From: Thermocaproicibacter sp036260805
GTDB taxonomy: Bacteria > Bacillota > Clostridia > Oscillospirales > Acutalibacteraceae
Assembly (NCBI GenBank): GCA_036260805.1
Contig: DATALZ010000018.1
Span: forward strand, 1 to 64,000
DNA: 64,000 nt
Reading direction: 5' to 3'
A program made the position numbers and the translations under genes. The notes beneath the pieces were generated by a model. That model saw only the letters and a program-made list of their open reading frames with translations. It was not told the origin of the DNA and ran no database searches. Position 1 is the first letter of the stretch. Every line of letters starts with the position of its first letter. Positions 43,846 through 53,256 of the stretch are shown here, piece after piece.

Positions 43846-43894
43846 TGCAAGCGTTTGCAGTTAAAATTATACCATTCAGTTAGCTAAATGTCAA
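43846..43894 (-). promoter_or_regulatory. Consensus promoter and operator of the lacI-esterase operon
   Basis: On the minus strand TTGACA (43889-43894), 17-bp spacer, TATAAT (43866-43871), then the operator TGCAAACGCTTGCA (43846-43859) over the transcription start. Geometry is the same as at 35450-35499. Confidence 0.87.
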
Positions 43895-44065
43895 TGTCAT
43901 TTTTCTATAAAAGGAACCCGCTAGATAGCATAGTGATAAAAGAAGTGGGTTCGTGATTGGAACGTAAAAATGCTTCTTTTGTATTAGGCAAAAATGATCA
44001 AGCTTTTTGTGGTTTTACCGATGATCTGATTCTAAAGCGAGAAAATATTTTCTTCTGTAACAAAA

Positions 44066-44096
44066 AAGAAACGGTTTCAAGCCGTTTCTCTTTTGT
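44066..44096. terminator. Bidirectional terminator after the small ORF
   Basis: AGAAACGG pairs with CCGTTTCT around a short loop; T runs follow on both strands (CTTTTGTTT on plus, TTTTTTG on minus). It closes the 54-residue ORF on the minus strand. Confidence 0.75.
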
Positions 44097-44261
44097 TTAC
44101 CGATCCTGAATCATTTGAGAAAGGATTTCTTTTTTCTGCTCCGTTGGACAGGGAAGTCGTTCTATGTATTTTATTATTGCGTTGCAATGAGCTGCTGCAA
44201 CTCGTTTTTGCAACTCCTGCTGATTTTTCACTTCTGTAGGATAGTGGACGATGATGTTCAA
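44097..44261 (-). CDS. Small 54-residue protein of the mobile-element type
   Basis: A TTG start at 44261 with GGAGGA 6 nt upstream opens 54 codons: MNIIVHYPTEVKNQQELQKR through 'AAAHCNAIIKYIERLPCPTE' to a stop at 44097. The shape (short strand, a helix of 'ELQKRVAAAH', then 'IERLPCP..QK..IL') resembles small proteins often found beside recombinases in firmicute integrative elements and prophages; I know of no assigned function. It is not related to the sugar genes around it and could be a remnant of the element's original backbone. Directionality-factor function is possible but unsupported. Confidence 0.6.
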   Translation of the reverse strand: MNIIVHYPTEVKNQQELQKRVAAAHCNAIIKYIERLPCPTEQKKEILSQMIQDR

Positions 44262-44677
44262 CTGTCTTCCTCCATTACATAAACTATAGAAGATATATTA
44301 TTAGAAAGAATTTTTTATGTAACAGTTGAATTATTTTCAATTTAAAGGGTTATTGTACTAAAAACATCTCATCCATTAACATTCTTTGGGCTTACCCAAA
44401 CTATTGACATAGAGCGTCTTTCTTTGTCTTTCGACGGCTTGAACACTCGTCATTATATTAGAACAGTGATGCTCTTTGCTTAGCTTTTAATCTCACACGC
44501 GAAGCGCGCGGATTTTCGTTTCCCAAACGGCAAGGCGTTTTGAAAACCTGCTAAGCAGATACAAAAAGCCGCAGTCCATATGGGATGCTGCTTTCAAGGC
44601 ATCTGGATGTGCGCAGCATTTTTTCAGGAAATGCAATATAAAAAACAAAAAGATGTGCTTTACCAGGTTTGCATCTA
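44262..44677. other. Intergenic stretch without a convincing gene
   Basis: AT-rich at the left. At the right a short minus-strand frame (44493-44681, 62 codons) overlaps the GH127-like stop, lacks a ribosome site and has no recognisable motif. A GC-rich palindrome CGCGAAGCGCGCG lies near 44499-44512. Nothing else is seen. Confidence 0.4.
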
Positions 44678-46318
44678 TCAAAAAACGATCTGCATATGAC
44701 TCTTTAAAAACTGATCCTTTGGAAAATTCAGTATCTGATATACCGGAACGAGTAGCTCACTCTTTTCAGTCTGGTACATTGCCAACCCAACTGAAGTTAG
44801 TTTTTTCACCGTATTCAGCGGAATGCTCGCATTTAAAGCTCCCAAAAGAACGAAACCGTGTGAGTACTTTTTACCGGCTAGATGATCTTTTGCAGTTTCT
44901 TCACAGATTAGCGGAATATCAAAATAAATCTCTATCTTCTTTATGATATTTGGATTGATTTCTAATTCCAAAAATCCATTTTGAACCACAGGCTTCTGTA
45001 GGACTTCTTTGCCTTGAATCAGAATTTTCAGCGTATCCAGATTGACATAGGATGGTATGAAAAAATGCAAACATACTTTTTCTGTATCAGCCTTCAGTAT
45101 TTCAAACAGAGAATACCCTTCTTCTGGGTATCGTGTGCTTTGCCGCATCATCAGACATCCATGGTTCGTACGAAATTGAATCGTATTGCTGTTATATCCG
45201 GAAACATAAAGTGAATTATCTTCTCCAACCAAATACTGATACAGAATTGCTTTTGAGAGACCTTCGCCACCACGCATGGAGCAGCACCAGTATGCCTCAT
45301 ACAGATCATCACTTTTTCCGCGCAGAAACGCATCCTTTACTCCGCTGCAAACGTCAACACCAAATCCACCATTTGCCCTTTGACCGAATCCAATCGCATT
45401 ATAATAAATCTTATGTGCGGTTTCGAGATACCGAACTTTTTTGGTAAACCGAAACAGTTCCATCGCAACAATGTATGAATCGATATAAGCGCATGGCTCC
45501 GTCCATTCCGGCTTGCGGAACCAATTGTAATTGGCGTAATTTTCTGTGATCGCGCTTTGCAGATAAGTATCGAAGATTTTTTCCGCAAATGCAAGAGAGG
45601 AACTATCTTTCGCTACCTCGTAGTACCGAAGTATGCCACGGGTTGCAGACAATATCGCATGCGTTTGGAATTCAAGGCCAACATAATCCGCTGTGCTCAG
45701 CTTTTCAATCATGACCTTGAGCGTTTCACCGAGAACCTGGTCCTTCAAAATCTTATATGCATGCGCCGCGCCATCCAGCATGATAAAGGCGCATCCGGTA
45801 TCGGTTGAAAGATACCATCCGTCTTTTGGCGTATGCAGCAGTTTACCCATTGCCTTCCCTTGCTCTGCTCTTCTGTTCAGCGGGTAGGAACGGTAAAATT
45901 CTTTTGAGGGAATAAGTAAATTATATGTGATATTTTTGATTGTCTGCAAAGCTGTTGGATCGTTGGTCCATTCATAATATTCGCACATTGCCCTTAAAAA
46001 CCAGCTGTTACCGGCCATCTGCTGTTCATTAACAGAATGATCCCCTGCAATTTTGCCGAAATATCCATCTTTGTTCAGGTGCTTCGGAAGTTCATCCAGC
46101 GCCGCTTTTAAATGGCGCGGGCTGCGATGTGTATATTTATAAAGACAAATTTGTCCTAGAAGCGCTCTGCCTTCCCAATCACCCGGCCAGTTTTCATCGG
46201 CGTATTTAAAAAGATCAGGCATGGTATAAATATTCGATTCAAGCCTGGTACAGCTCATTATCGCCCGTTTCATAAGGGGACCGTCTGTATAAATATTTTC
46301 TGCTTCTAAAAAATGCAT
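44678..46318 (-). CDS. GH127-like (DUF1680) glycoside hydrolase
   Basis: A 546-residue cytoplasmic protein with an (alpha/alpha)6-barrel pattern. 'VNEQQMAGNSWFLRAMCEYY' near residue 95 and especially 'DDLYEAYWCCSMRGGEGLSK' near residue 340 match the region of beta-L-arabinofuranosidases (GH127/GH146) where conserved Glu and Cys residues bind Zn2+ and act as catalytic residues. It is the last gene of the second importer operon, with GAGGAA upstream of ATG 46318. Activity on L-arabinofuranosides is a family-level expectation; other specificities occur. Confidence 0.75.
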   Translation of the reverse strand: MHFLEAENIYTDGPLMKRAIMSCTRLESNIYTMPDLFKYADENWPGDWEGRALLGQICLYKYTHRSPRHLKAALDELPKHLNKDGYFGKIAGDHSVNEQQMAGNSWFLRAMCEYYEWTNDPTALQTIKNITYNLLIPSKEFYRSYPLNRRAEQGKAMGKLLHTPKDGWYLSTDTGCAFIMLDGAAHAYKILKDQVLGETLKVMIEKLSTADYVGLEFQTHAILSATRGILRYYEVAKDSSSLAFAEKIFDTYLQSAITENYANYNWFRKPEWTEPCAYIDSYIVAMELFRFTKKVRYLETAHKIYYNAIGFGQRANGGFGVDVCSGVKDAFLRGKSDDLYEAYWCCSMRGGEGLSKAILYQYLVGEDNSLYVSGYNSNTIQFRTNHGCLMMRQSTRYPEEGYSLFEILKADTEKVCLHFFIPSYVNLDTLKILIQGKEVLQKPVVQNGFLELEINPNIIKKIEIYFDIPLICEETAKDHLAGKKYSHGFVLLGALNASIPLNTVKKLTSVGLAMYQTEKSELLVPVYQILNFPKDQFLKSHMQIVF

Positions 46319-46413
46319 ACTGATTCCTCGTTTATTAAAAATTCAGGGAGGAACATCTTACTTATGCGTATGTCCTCCCATCAGCAAATAGATCATTGAA
46401 AATATGCAGTCAT

Positions 46414-49400
46414 TCAGTTCTGTACAGCGTCCCCATATGCTTCAATTTCTCCGATCTGCATCATGTATCCGTCAGATTTCGAACCAGCCAGGCTCAATTT
46501 TGTTCCGACAACTTTTACATATGCCGCTTTTGTTGCATTAAAAGTAGTGGTCCGAGCCACCGCTGTCTGATCGATATCACCGACAACTGTTTTCACCGTC
46601 GTCCAGTTCTGCCCATCTTCCGAAACTTCAATCTTGTAGTCTTCTGGGAATCCAGTTCCGCCGTTGTCTGCTGTAGGGCGGGGATAAACAACAATCTTGT
46701 TCAGGCTGTAGGTTTCACCCAGAAATACCTCTGCCCATTCTTCGGCATATGGGCTTGTCGTATGCTGCCGAACATTGGACGTCCAGCCATTGGTTGCCGC
46801 ACCTGCGCCCTTTTGTCCGTCCACCAGATAGGATGAAGACCATCCGGCAGTCGGTGCCTCAAAGGAAGAGGAAGTCTCAACAGGCTCTTTCAGAGCGAGA
46901 TCTTTGCCTTCTGTACAAATACTTGGCGGAGTTTGGGGCAACGCGATATTTCCGTTATCGTCGTATACCTCAACCTCTGATATTTCTGCCTTCTCCATAT
47001 TGAAAATTTTCTTCATCCCGGTAACTTCGACTCTAACATAACGCGCTTCCGTCTCTTTAAACCGAATGCTCGGCGTTTGCTGCGCTGTAACAGCATAGTC
47101 CTTGTACGACGCCTCAGTGGTCCAGTTTTTCCCGTCTTGTGAAACTTGGATGCTGAAATCTTTTGGGAAAAACATGCCGGATGTGGAATCACCGTTTGCA
47201 GGGTACAAGTCAACGCGGTTGACCTTACTTGGCTTTTGAAGATCTACTGTGAAAGAACAGCTCCCGTTTACCATGTCGCTGCTCTTTACCTGCCAACCGT
47301 TTGAATTCGTCTGTGAAAAGCGGACGCCATCGTTCAGCTTATTGATATACCATCCGTCACTTCCGGTGGAAGCGGTTGCGGTAATCGGCTTGTTGAGAGC
47401 AAGGTTATCGCTTTTTACCGTCTGCCCGACACCGTAGTCAAAGCTGTCCGGCATTTCGAACAATCTTGCTTCACCCGGCTTAAATGACAAAGTAAAGCCA
47501 TCGTCGCTTTTTGCAATCTTCGACTTTTTGGCTGTATCCTTATTGACTTCCCAAATGCTTTCTATATCCTTTGATGTCGCGAAGCTGATATTCTTTGAAT
47601 CTGTAAACGACTTATTCACGGCCATAATATAATTTCTACCGTTTTTCCTGTCTCTCATATAGGAAATAAGCACATCATCGCTGCTCTTTACTTGGAAGAA
47701 ATAATCTTTTGGTAACAAAACTGTCCCCTCAGACTGGGTGCCGGAATGATATACTTCCAGGGCATCTAGCTTCATAAGCAGTGGGCCAAGTACAGTAACC
47801 TGTTTGTTAATCGCACAAACCGGATTGTAGAGATCGGTAGGTGTGCCATCTGCGCTGATAATAGCGTCGGTGAAGGTCTCGGAACGGTGCGTAGGCGTCC
47901 ACCATGTGAAATAGGATATCTGCTTGAATCCATAAGCCAGCGCACAGGAAACTTCAAAACGAATCTCGTTTTTATTAGTTCTGCGTAAGGAACCTGGGAT
48001 ACCAACAGATTGAATAAAGGTCGATGTTTTCACATTGGTTTTTAAGCCCGTTTGACGGACTGCATCCATGTTTTGATACATATATGTGGAGAATGAATTC
48101 TCGGATGCGCCGAACGGATAGCCGTCGTACATCAGGTATTTGGTATTGTTGCAGCCTACAAGCTGTGCAAAATCCGTCATCTGATCCTGATATGCGGTAA
48201 TGCTTGGGTATACGTATCCCGGCAGAAAGTTCAGATACGGAATAGCATCTTTATCATGGTTCAGCATCGTCTTATAAACCCGCGCATACGAATTAGCATT
48301 ATACGGTTCATCCACGATATAGTAACCGCCGACACCAGGCACGTTGCGGTATTCATCAATAACCTTACCGATCTGGTCGTCTGTCTTATTTAGGGAATCT
48401 GAAAAGCGGCTGTCGCTGACACCGATTTTCATTCCGCGTTCCGCAGCGAGTGAAAGTGCCGCCTTACGGTCAGCAACATTGGAGCAGTCAACATTGTGCA
48501 AGTAATTGATTCCGGCATTTTTTAAATAATCATACTGCGTTGCGTTTATGTACCCACTGACCGGCGGCCAAAATGCCGATATCAGGAACTGATTCTGGGG
48601 CACGGTAACAGTTACGGAGCAGGTTTGCGTCAAATGATTCTGCTCATCGGTCACCGTAATTACAGCGGTTCCCTTTCTCTCCGCCGTCACCAACCCGTTT
48701 TTAACTTTGGCGACTTCGGGACTTGATGAGGTCCATCGAAAGGTATCCTGCATATTCTGCACACCGATTTCCTGTGCATTAAGCTGTTCGGTTTCACCCT
48801 CATTCATGCTCAATGCTTCTTTATTCAAGTTGATTTCGGCAAGAGGTGCTCCATATACTTGCATTTCCATCAACTGAACCCTGTAGTCTCCGGAACCGTT
48901 ATTAGTCTGCTTGGTACAAAGCATTTTTACATACCTAGCTTTAATGGCCGGAAATTCAATCGTTTGCGGAGCTGTACCCACTTGTACATTATTTGTGGAT
49001 TCTTTTACGGTCGTAAACTGAACGCCGTCTGTGGAAACCTGGATGGAATAGTCTACAGGGAAATAGTATCCTTCCAGGCCTGCGGAGTTGCGCGGATACA
49101 GAACAACCTTGCTGACCATGCAGTCACTCAAAAGATCAATCATCACCCAGCCTTGTTTTGCCGGGTTATTATCCACTTCCGGGGTAGTCGTCCATCCCGT
49201 ATTTATGTTCCCGTCATCAATGTAGCTGCAATGCCATCCGTCGCTGTCACTTTCATAGGATGTCGAACTGTATGCAGGTTTGTTGAGAGCCATATTTTGA
49301 AGCGTTGTCTGGGCATTTGCAACAGGGCAATTACGGCTTGTTGAAACAATAGACAAAATCATTGCAATTGAAAGTGAGATGCGAACTGCTTTTTCGATTA

Positions 49401-49416
49401 ACTTGCTCCATTTCAT
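46414..49416 (-). CDS. Large secreted multidomain protein: discoidin (F5/8C), Big_2 and TIM-barrel-like domains
   Basis: A 1000-residue exported protein: signal peptide (helix 'ISLSIAMILSIVSTS', cleavage near 'VANA'), an F5/8 type C domain (about 40-190; 'MALNKPAYSSTSYESDSDGW'), a Big_2 Ig-like domain (about 195-275), a barrel-like region (about 280-575; 'NYLHNVDCSN', 'PGVGGYYIVDEPYNANSYAR', 'FKQISYFTWWTP') and two more F5/8C domains (about 670-815 and 845-1000). 'VDEP' may place a catalytic Glu. No sorting signal or dockerin is seen, so it is probably released or held by its lectin-like domains. I do not recognise the hydrolase family. It sits directly after the permeases in the importer operon. 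Confidence 0.75.
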   Translation of the reverse strand: MKWSKLIEKAVRISLSIAMILSIVSTSRNCPVANAQTTLQNMALNKPAYSSTSYESDSDGWHCSYIDDGNINTGWTTTPEVDNNPAKQGWVMIDLLSDCMVSKVVLYPRNSAGLEGYYFPVDYSIQVSTDGVQFTTVKESTNNVQVGTAPQTIEFPAIKARYVKMLCTKQTNNGSGDYRVQLMEMQVYGAPLAEINLNKEALSMNEGETEQLNAQEIGVQNMQDTFRWTSSSPEVAKVKNGLVTAERKGTAVITVTDEQNHLTQTCSVTVTVPQNQFLISAFWPPVSGYINATQYDYLKNAGINYLHNVDCSNVADRKAALSLAAERGMKIGVSDSRFSDSLNKTDDQIGKVIDEYRNVPGVGGYYIVDEPYNANSYARVYKTMLNHDKDAIPYLNFLPGYVYPSITAYQDQMTDFAQLVGCNNTKYLMYDGYPFGASENSFSTYMYQNMDAVRQTGLKTNVKTSTFIQSVGIPGSLRRTNKNEIRFEVSCALAYGFKQISYFTWWTPTHRSETFTDAIISADGTPTDLYNPVCAINKQVTVLGPLLMKLDALEVYHSGTQSEGTVLLPKDYFFQVKSSDDVLISYMRDRKNGRNYIMAVNKSFTDSKNISFATSKDIESIWEVNKDTAKKSKIAKSDDGFTLSFKPGEARLFEMPDSFDYGVGQTVKSDNLALNKPITATASTGSDGWYINKLNDGVRFSQTNSNGWQVKSSDMVNGSCSFTVDLQKPSKVNRVDLYPANGDSTSGMFFPKDFSIQVSQDGKNWTTEASYKDYAVTAQQTPSIRFKETEARYVRVEVTGMKKIFNMEKAEISEVEVYDDNGNIALPQTPPSICTEGKDLALKEPVETSSSFEAPTAGWSSSYLVDGQKGAGAATNGWTSNVRQHTTSPYAEEWAEVFLGETYSLNKIVVYPRPTADNGGTGFPEDYKIEVSEDGQNWTTVKTVVGDIDQTAVARTTTFNATKAAYVKVVGTKLSLAGSKSDGYMMQIGEIEAYGDAVQN

Positions 49417-49451
49417 ATTTATCCCCCTCTTACAACCTATAATGTGATAAA

Positions 49452-50294
49452 TTATCCTTTTACAGCACCGCCTGTAACACCGGAAATAATCTTTTCGGAC
49501 AAAAGCAGATAAAGAATAAATGTCGGGAGAAATACGATAATAACCGCCGCAAAAAGGCCAGCCCAGTCGCCCGTATAGCGCATGGATTGAATCATGGACT
49601 GAAGGCCTACCGATAAAGAACGGATTTCCGACTTGTTGGCAAAAACCAGTGAAAGAAAATATTCATTCCAGATCGCCATAAAGTCGAAAATACCAACGGT
49701 TATGATACCGGGCTGCGCAAGTGGAAGAATAATGCGCCAAAAAGCCTTGTACTGCGAGCAGCCGTCAACCAGTGCCGCATCTTCCATTTCCCCCGGGAGC
49801 GACGCGAAAAAGCTGATCAGAAAATATACCGTGAACGGGACGTTAGAAGCGATATACAGAATAATCAGCGTATACATTGAGCCAATCATATTCAGTCTGG
49901 ACATAATGCTGAACATCGGGATGACAATCATCACCGAAGGAACGGACATCGACACAAGAAAAGAATTCAGTATCAGCTTTCTTCCCCTAAACTGCATACG
50001 TCCGATTACATAAGCGGCGGGGGCCGATATTAGGATAATTCCGAAGCAGGAAACGAACGAATAAATAACGCTGTTCAGAAAATACTGTGCGATATTATTG
50101 CCGATCCACGCTTTTTGATAATTATCAAAGTGCAGTCCGCTGGTGAGCAAACGATTGGAGAAAATTTCTTTTGTTGTGCTTAGAGAAGCTGCAAATATCC
50201 AGCCAATCGTCGCAACGCTGAATACCAGCCATAGAATTAGCAGAATATAAGCAGGAATTAAAGGAATATCTTTAGAAAATCGTTTTTTGTTCAA
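49452..50294 (-). CDS. Sugar ABC transporter permease (MalG-like), second system
   Basis: A 280-residue permease with six hydrophobic segments and EAA loop 'MEDAALVDGCSQYKAFWRII'. TTG start at 50294 with GGAGGG 8 nt upstream. It pairs with the permease 14 nt upstream and belongs to the importer led by the 51420-52721 binding protein. Confidence 0.9.
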   Translation of the reverse strand: MNKKRFSKDIPLIPAYILLILWLVFSVATIGWIFAASLSTTKEIFSNRLLTSGLHFDNYQKAWIGNNIAQYFLNSVIYSFVSCFGIILISAPAAYVIGRMQFRGRKLILNSFLVSMSVPSVMIVIPMFSIMSRLNMIGSMYTLIILYIASNVPFTVYFLISFFASLPGEMEDAALVDGCSQYKAFWRIILPLAQPGIITVGIFDFMAIWNEYFLSLVFANKSEIRSLSVGLQSMIQSMRYTGDWAGLFAAVIIVFLPTFILYLLLSEKIISGVTGGAVKG

Positions 50295-50308
50295 ATCGTT
50301 AGCCCTCC

Positions 50309-51214
50309 TTAATATTCATATTTTTTGTTCGGCAGAACAAGGTTCAGAATCGCGTAGGTAACCGTGACCAGCAATGTCAGTATAACGCCTACCGCAGCGC
50401 CCGCTCCGACGTTTGTGGCGGTATTCCCGTTGCTCGAACCGAATATCATGTTGTACATATAAAGAGCTGGCACTTCGGTTTCCGGATCTCCGTTCACAGA
50501 GAACATTTGCGCCCATACGAAGAAGTTGATTGCCGAGATACTCCAAAGCATTAAACAGGTGCGGAAAACATCACGTATCAACGGCAATGTTATGCTGAAA
50601 AAGCACCTGACAACGCCCGCGCCTTCCATATGCGCAAATTCATATAAATCACCTGGTATACGCTCTATACCCGCCAGTAAAATCAGCATAAAATAACCCG
50701 TTGCACCAAAGCAGAACGATATCAGCATGCTGGGAAAAATATAATCTGGAGACGTCCATTGAATTGCCGCAAGTGCATTTAGATGCAGCGCCAGGAAGAA
50801 GTTCTTTAAGAGGCCGAAACTGCTGTTAAAAACATAATGAATCCACATGGATGCAAAGGCTACCGCGGAAATAATATTCGGCATATAAATCAAGGAACGC
50901 CAGAATGATTTAAACCTGACGCCTGAAGTCAGGATCACAGCGAAAATCAGTGCAAAGCCAATCGTTATAATACCGCCGATAATCCAGATCTTAAACATGT
51001 TCAGCATCGACTGTTTAAACAGGAAGCTATGTATTAAGGTAGAAAAATTCTCCAACCCTGCAAAGGTCCATTGAGAAATATCATCGTTAATTGTACTTAC
51101 TTTATAAAAACTCATAAGTACCGTGCGTATGATCGGATAAGCAAAAAGGAAAACAAAGCACAGCAAAGCCGGCAATAAAAAAACGATTTTAAGAACAGTA
51201 TTTTTTCTTCCCAT
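50309..51214 (-). CDS. Sugar ABC transporter permease (MalF-like), second system
   Basis: A 301-residue permease with six hydrophobic segments. The cytoplasmic loop 'YEFAHMEGAGVVRCFFSITL' stands where the EAA motif is expected. The start at 51214 (MGRKNTVLK) is set by GGAGGG; the longer upstream frame is rejected. It is separated from its binding protein by the hairpin at 51365-51404. Confidence 0.88.
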   Translation of the reverse strand: MGRKNTVLKIVFLLPALLCFVFLFAYPIIRTVLMSFYKVSTINDDISQWTFAGLENFSTLIHSFLFKQSMLNMFKIWIIGGIITIGFALIFAVILTSGVRFKSFWRSLIYMPNIISAVAFASMWIHYVFNSSFGLLKNFFLALHLNALAAIQWTSPDYIFPSMLISFCFGATGYFMLILLAGIERIPGDLYEFAHMEGAGVVRCFFSITLPLIRDVFRTCLMLWSISAINFFVWAQMFSVNGDPETEVPALYMYNMIFGSSNGNTATNVGAGAAVGVILTLLVTVTYAILNLVLPNKKYEY

Positions 51215-51364
51215 GGTAGCCCTCCATCCTATCAGTGCAAATTGCAGCGGCCAAATCGGCAATTCAAGTTTCAGCGTAATTTAGTTTATTATCAATATTA
51301 CAAACATTTTCCCCGCTTTTCGGAAAATACCACACAAACGCCAGTCTGCCTCTGTTTTGCAAAA

Positions 51365-51404
51365 ATTAGAGGAAGGCATGCCACTTCTTTGCCAGCATGC
51401 CTCC
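51365..51404 (-). terminator. Hairpin between binding protein and permease genes
   Basis: On the minus strand GGAGGCATGC pairs with GCATGCCTTCC, then TAATTTTTG. As in the mannoside operon, it probably raises the binding-protein to permease ratio. Confidence 0.75.
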
Positions 51405-51419
51405 CTGCCCAACAAAAGA

Positions 51420-52721
51420 TTATCTCTTTGCCTTTGTCTTTAAGTCTGATACAAATTGATCAGAAGTCAGTTTGCCTGAAATCAGTTTTGCAAAATCGCC
51501 ATCAACAACCGATGTAAAATCGCTGTCTGGATTTTTGGCACCGCCCCAAGCAAATGTGTTGTACATGCTGTTAAACATCGGTCCAAGATCCTTCAGCGCC
51601 TTCGGCCATGTTGAACCAACCGTGCAGGGAATGCAGGCTGCCTTGTCAGCAAAAGCCTGTTGTGTTTTTTTATCCATAAAGTAGGTAATCAATTTAAATG
51701 CGAGGTCAGGATCTTTGCTCTTGCTGCAAACCGCATAACCCTGAGAAATAAGCATCATGTTCTTGTTATTGTACTGACCGTTCGGGACGTTCGGAAACGC
51801 CATGACGCCCCAGTTAAAGTCTGGGCCTGCCGTTGAAGCAACCTCGTTGGGGAACCAACTGCCGTTCATGTACATTGCGGCTTTACCAAGTGCAAGTTCT
51901 TGCTGTGCGGCCGGATATTTGTTGCTTCCGGTCGTTGTGGTGAAGTAACCCTTCTTATAAAGTTCTTCAAATGCCTTTGCAAACTGTGATACCGCCGGGT
52001 CGGACCAATTCTCACCGGTCTTATCCGAAAAGAGCTTTCCTGCCCAGACATCGCCCTTTGCTTCCGCAAGATACTGGCCGTAAAGGATGCCATAGTATGC
52101 ATCGTCAACAGTCAGTGGAGCAATTCCAGCAGCTTTCAGCTTTGCGCATGCACCAAGGAATTCATCCCATGAGCTCGGAACTGTTGTGATTCCAGCCTTC
52201 TTAAACAGGTCCTTGTTGTAGAATATTGCAGCTACGCTGGGCTGGTTTGGTACATAGTAGTAGGAATTATCACCCGCATATGTAGAAGCAAACTTTGTCA
52301 TTACAGGAAGGAGCGTATCCTTGAATGCTTTGTTTTCAGTTGTCGGGTAGACCTTGTTCATATAGCTATCAAGCTTTAAAAGATACTTTGTGCCAAGGTT
52401 TGGATACAGCCAGTCCGGTGAATTTTCAACTACGTCAACCTGCTGACCAGCATCGATTGATGTTTTCAATGTTTTACGGATATCACGCCCGCCCCATGTC
52501 ACCTTGACGGTTACACCGGGATTCGCAGCTTCAAAGTCCGCAATTGCCTGTTTTGCAACGGTTGCCTGAGCTTCGTTTTCATTCCACATGGCCATGTACG
52601 TAATTGTTTTGTTCTGTCCGGCTTTTGAAGAACTGCTAGCCGCTGTTCCGGCACAGCCGGAGAATGATCCCGCCGCTATTGCAGCTGCTGCAATCACTGA
52701 TATGATGTTCTTGATTCTCAT
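51420..52721 (-). CDS. Sugar ABC transporter solute-binding lipoprotein, second system
   Basis: A 433-residue lipoprotein: signal 'IISVIAAAAIAAGSFSGC' with acylated Cys22, Ser/Ala linker, then a family-1 binding fold ('GVTVKVTWGGRDIRKTLKTS', 'AAIFYNKDLFKKAGITTVPS', 'AQQELALGKAAMYMNGSWFP'). The ligand is unknown; the operon's GH127-like enzyme and the rhamnosidases across the AraC gene suggest plant cell-wall oligosaccharides. Ribosome site AAAGGGTGG. It leads its operon behind the promoter at 52937-52965. Confidence 0.9.
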   Translation of the reverse strand: MRIKNIISVIAAAAIAAGSFSGCAGTAASSSSKAGQNKTITYMAMWNENEAQATVAKQAIADFEAANPGVTVKVTWGGRDIRKTLKTSIDAGQQVDVVENSPDWLYPNLGTKYLLKLDSYMNKVYPTTENKAFKDTLLPVMTKFASTYAGDNSYYYVPNQPSVAAIFYNKDLFKKAGITTVPSSWDEFLGACAKLKAAGIAPLTVDDAYYGILYGQYLAEAKGDVWAGKLFSDKTGENWSDPAVSQFAKAFEELYKKGYFTTTTGSNKYPAAQQELALGKAAMYMNGSWFPNEVASTAGPDFNWGVMAFPNVPNGQYNNKNMMLISQGYAVCSKSKDPDLAFKLITYFMDKKTQQAFADKAACIPCTVGSTWPKALKDLGPMFNSMYNTFAWGGAKNPDSDFTSVVDGDFAKLISGKLTSDQFVSDLKTKAKR

Positions 52722-52936
52722 GCAATTACCACCCTTTTAATAATTTTAATTATAAACTGCTGAAAACAGTAAAACGAACTAATTGGAAGGCAGCGATGGG
52801 GTAATTTACATTTTCTATACATTTTAATACGCATATCACATTTTTCTACCCATTGTTGTCTTACATGATGGAATTTTATATGAGTAAGCTGCTTGAAATT
52901 AACAATCTTTTCATATTTCATCTGTGATTTGTATCA

Positions 52937-52965
52937 ATAATATCCCAATGTCGCTGTTTTGTCAA
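52937..52965 (-). promoter_or_regulatory. Sigma-A promoter of the second importer operon
   Basis: On the minus strand TTGACA (52960-52965), 17-bp spacer, TATTAT (52937-52942). It leaves a 5' leader of about 200 nt. The gap 52722-53256 holds this promoter and the divergent one at 53033-53060; no gene is seen. Confidence 0.7.
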
Positions 52966-53032
52966 TGTTTTTTGGTCAATTTGCACAAAACAATATTGTT
53001 ATAGAAATATTTAAAATATTACCCTTTTACAA

Positions 53033-53060
53033 TTGAAATTATCGGTAATTTGCTTATAAT
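53033..53060 (+). promoter_or_regulatory. Sigma-A promoter of the AraC-family gene
   Basis: TTGAAA (53033-53038), 16-bp spacer, TATAAT (53055-53060), diverging from the importer promoter 68 bp away. The AraC protein may bind between them to control both directions (inference). The leader to the gene is about 190 nt. Confidence 0.65.
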
Positions 53061-53256
53061 TGTTTGTATAGTATGCTTCATGTGCTTGTCATCCAAAGTT
53101 CCGGAGATAATCCGCATATGCTGCGGCCAAATTATCCCACCCGATATACGACTGGATACTAAATTGAGGCATTCCGGAAAAAGCAGAAGAAAATTCTATT
53201 ATGCCGGAACAGCTTCAGGATAATTTTCTGGACGGCTAAACAGAGGAGGCTGTGAA

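Noticed and set aside
44493..44681. A 62-codon minus-strand frame next to the GH127-like gene
   Set aside because: It overlaps the GH127-like stop, lacks a ribosome site, and its composition looks like a chance translation of a GC-rich palindromic stretch.
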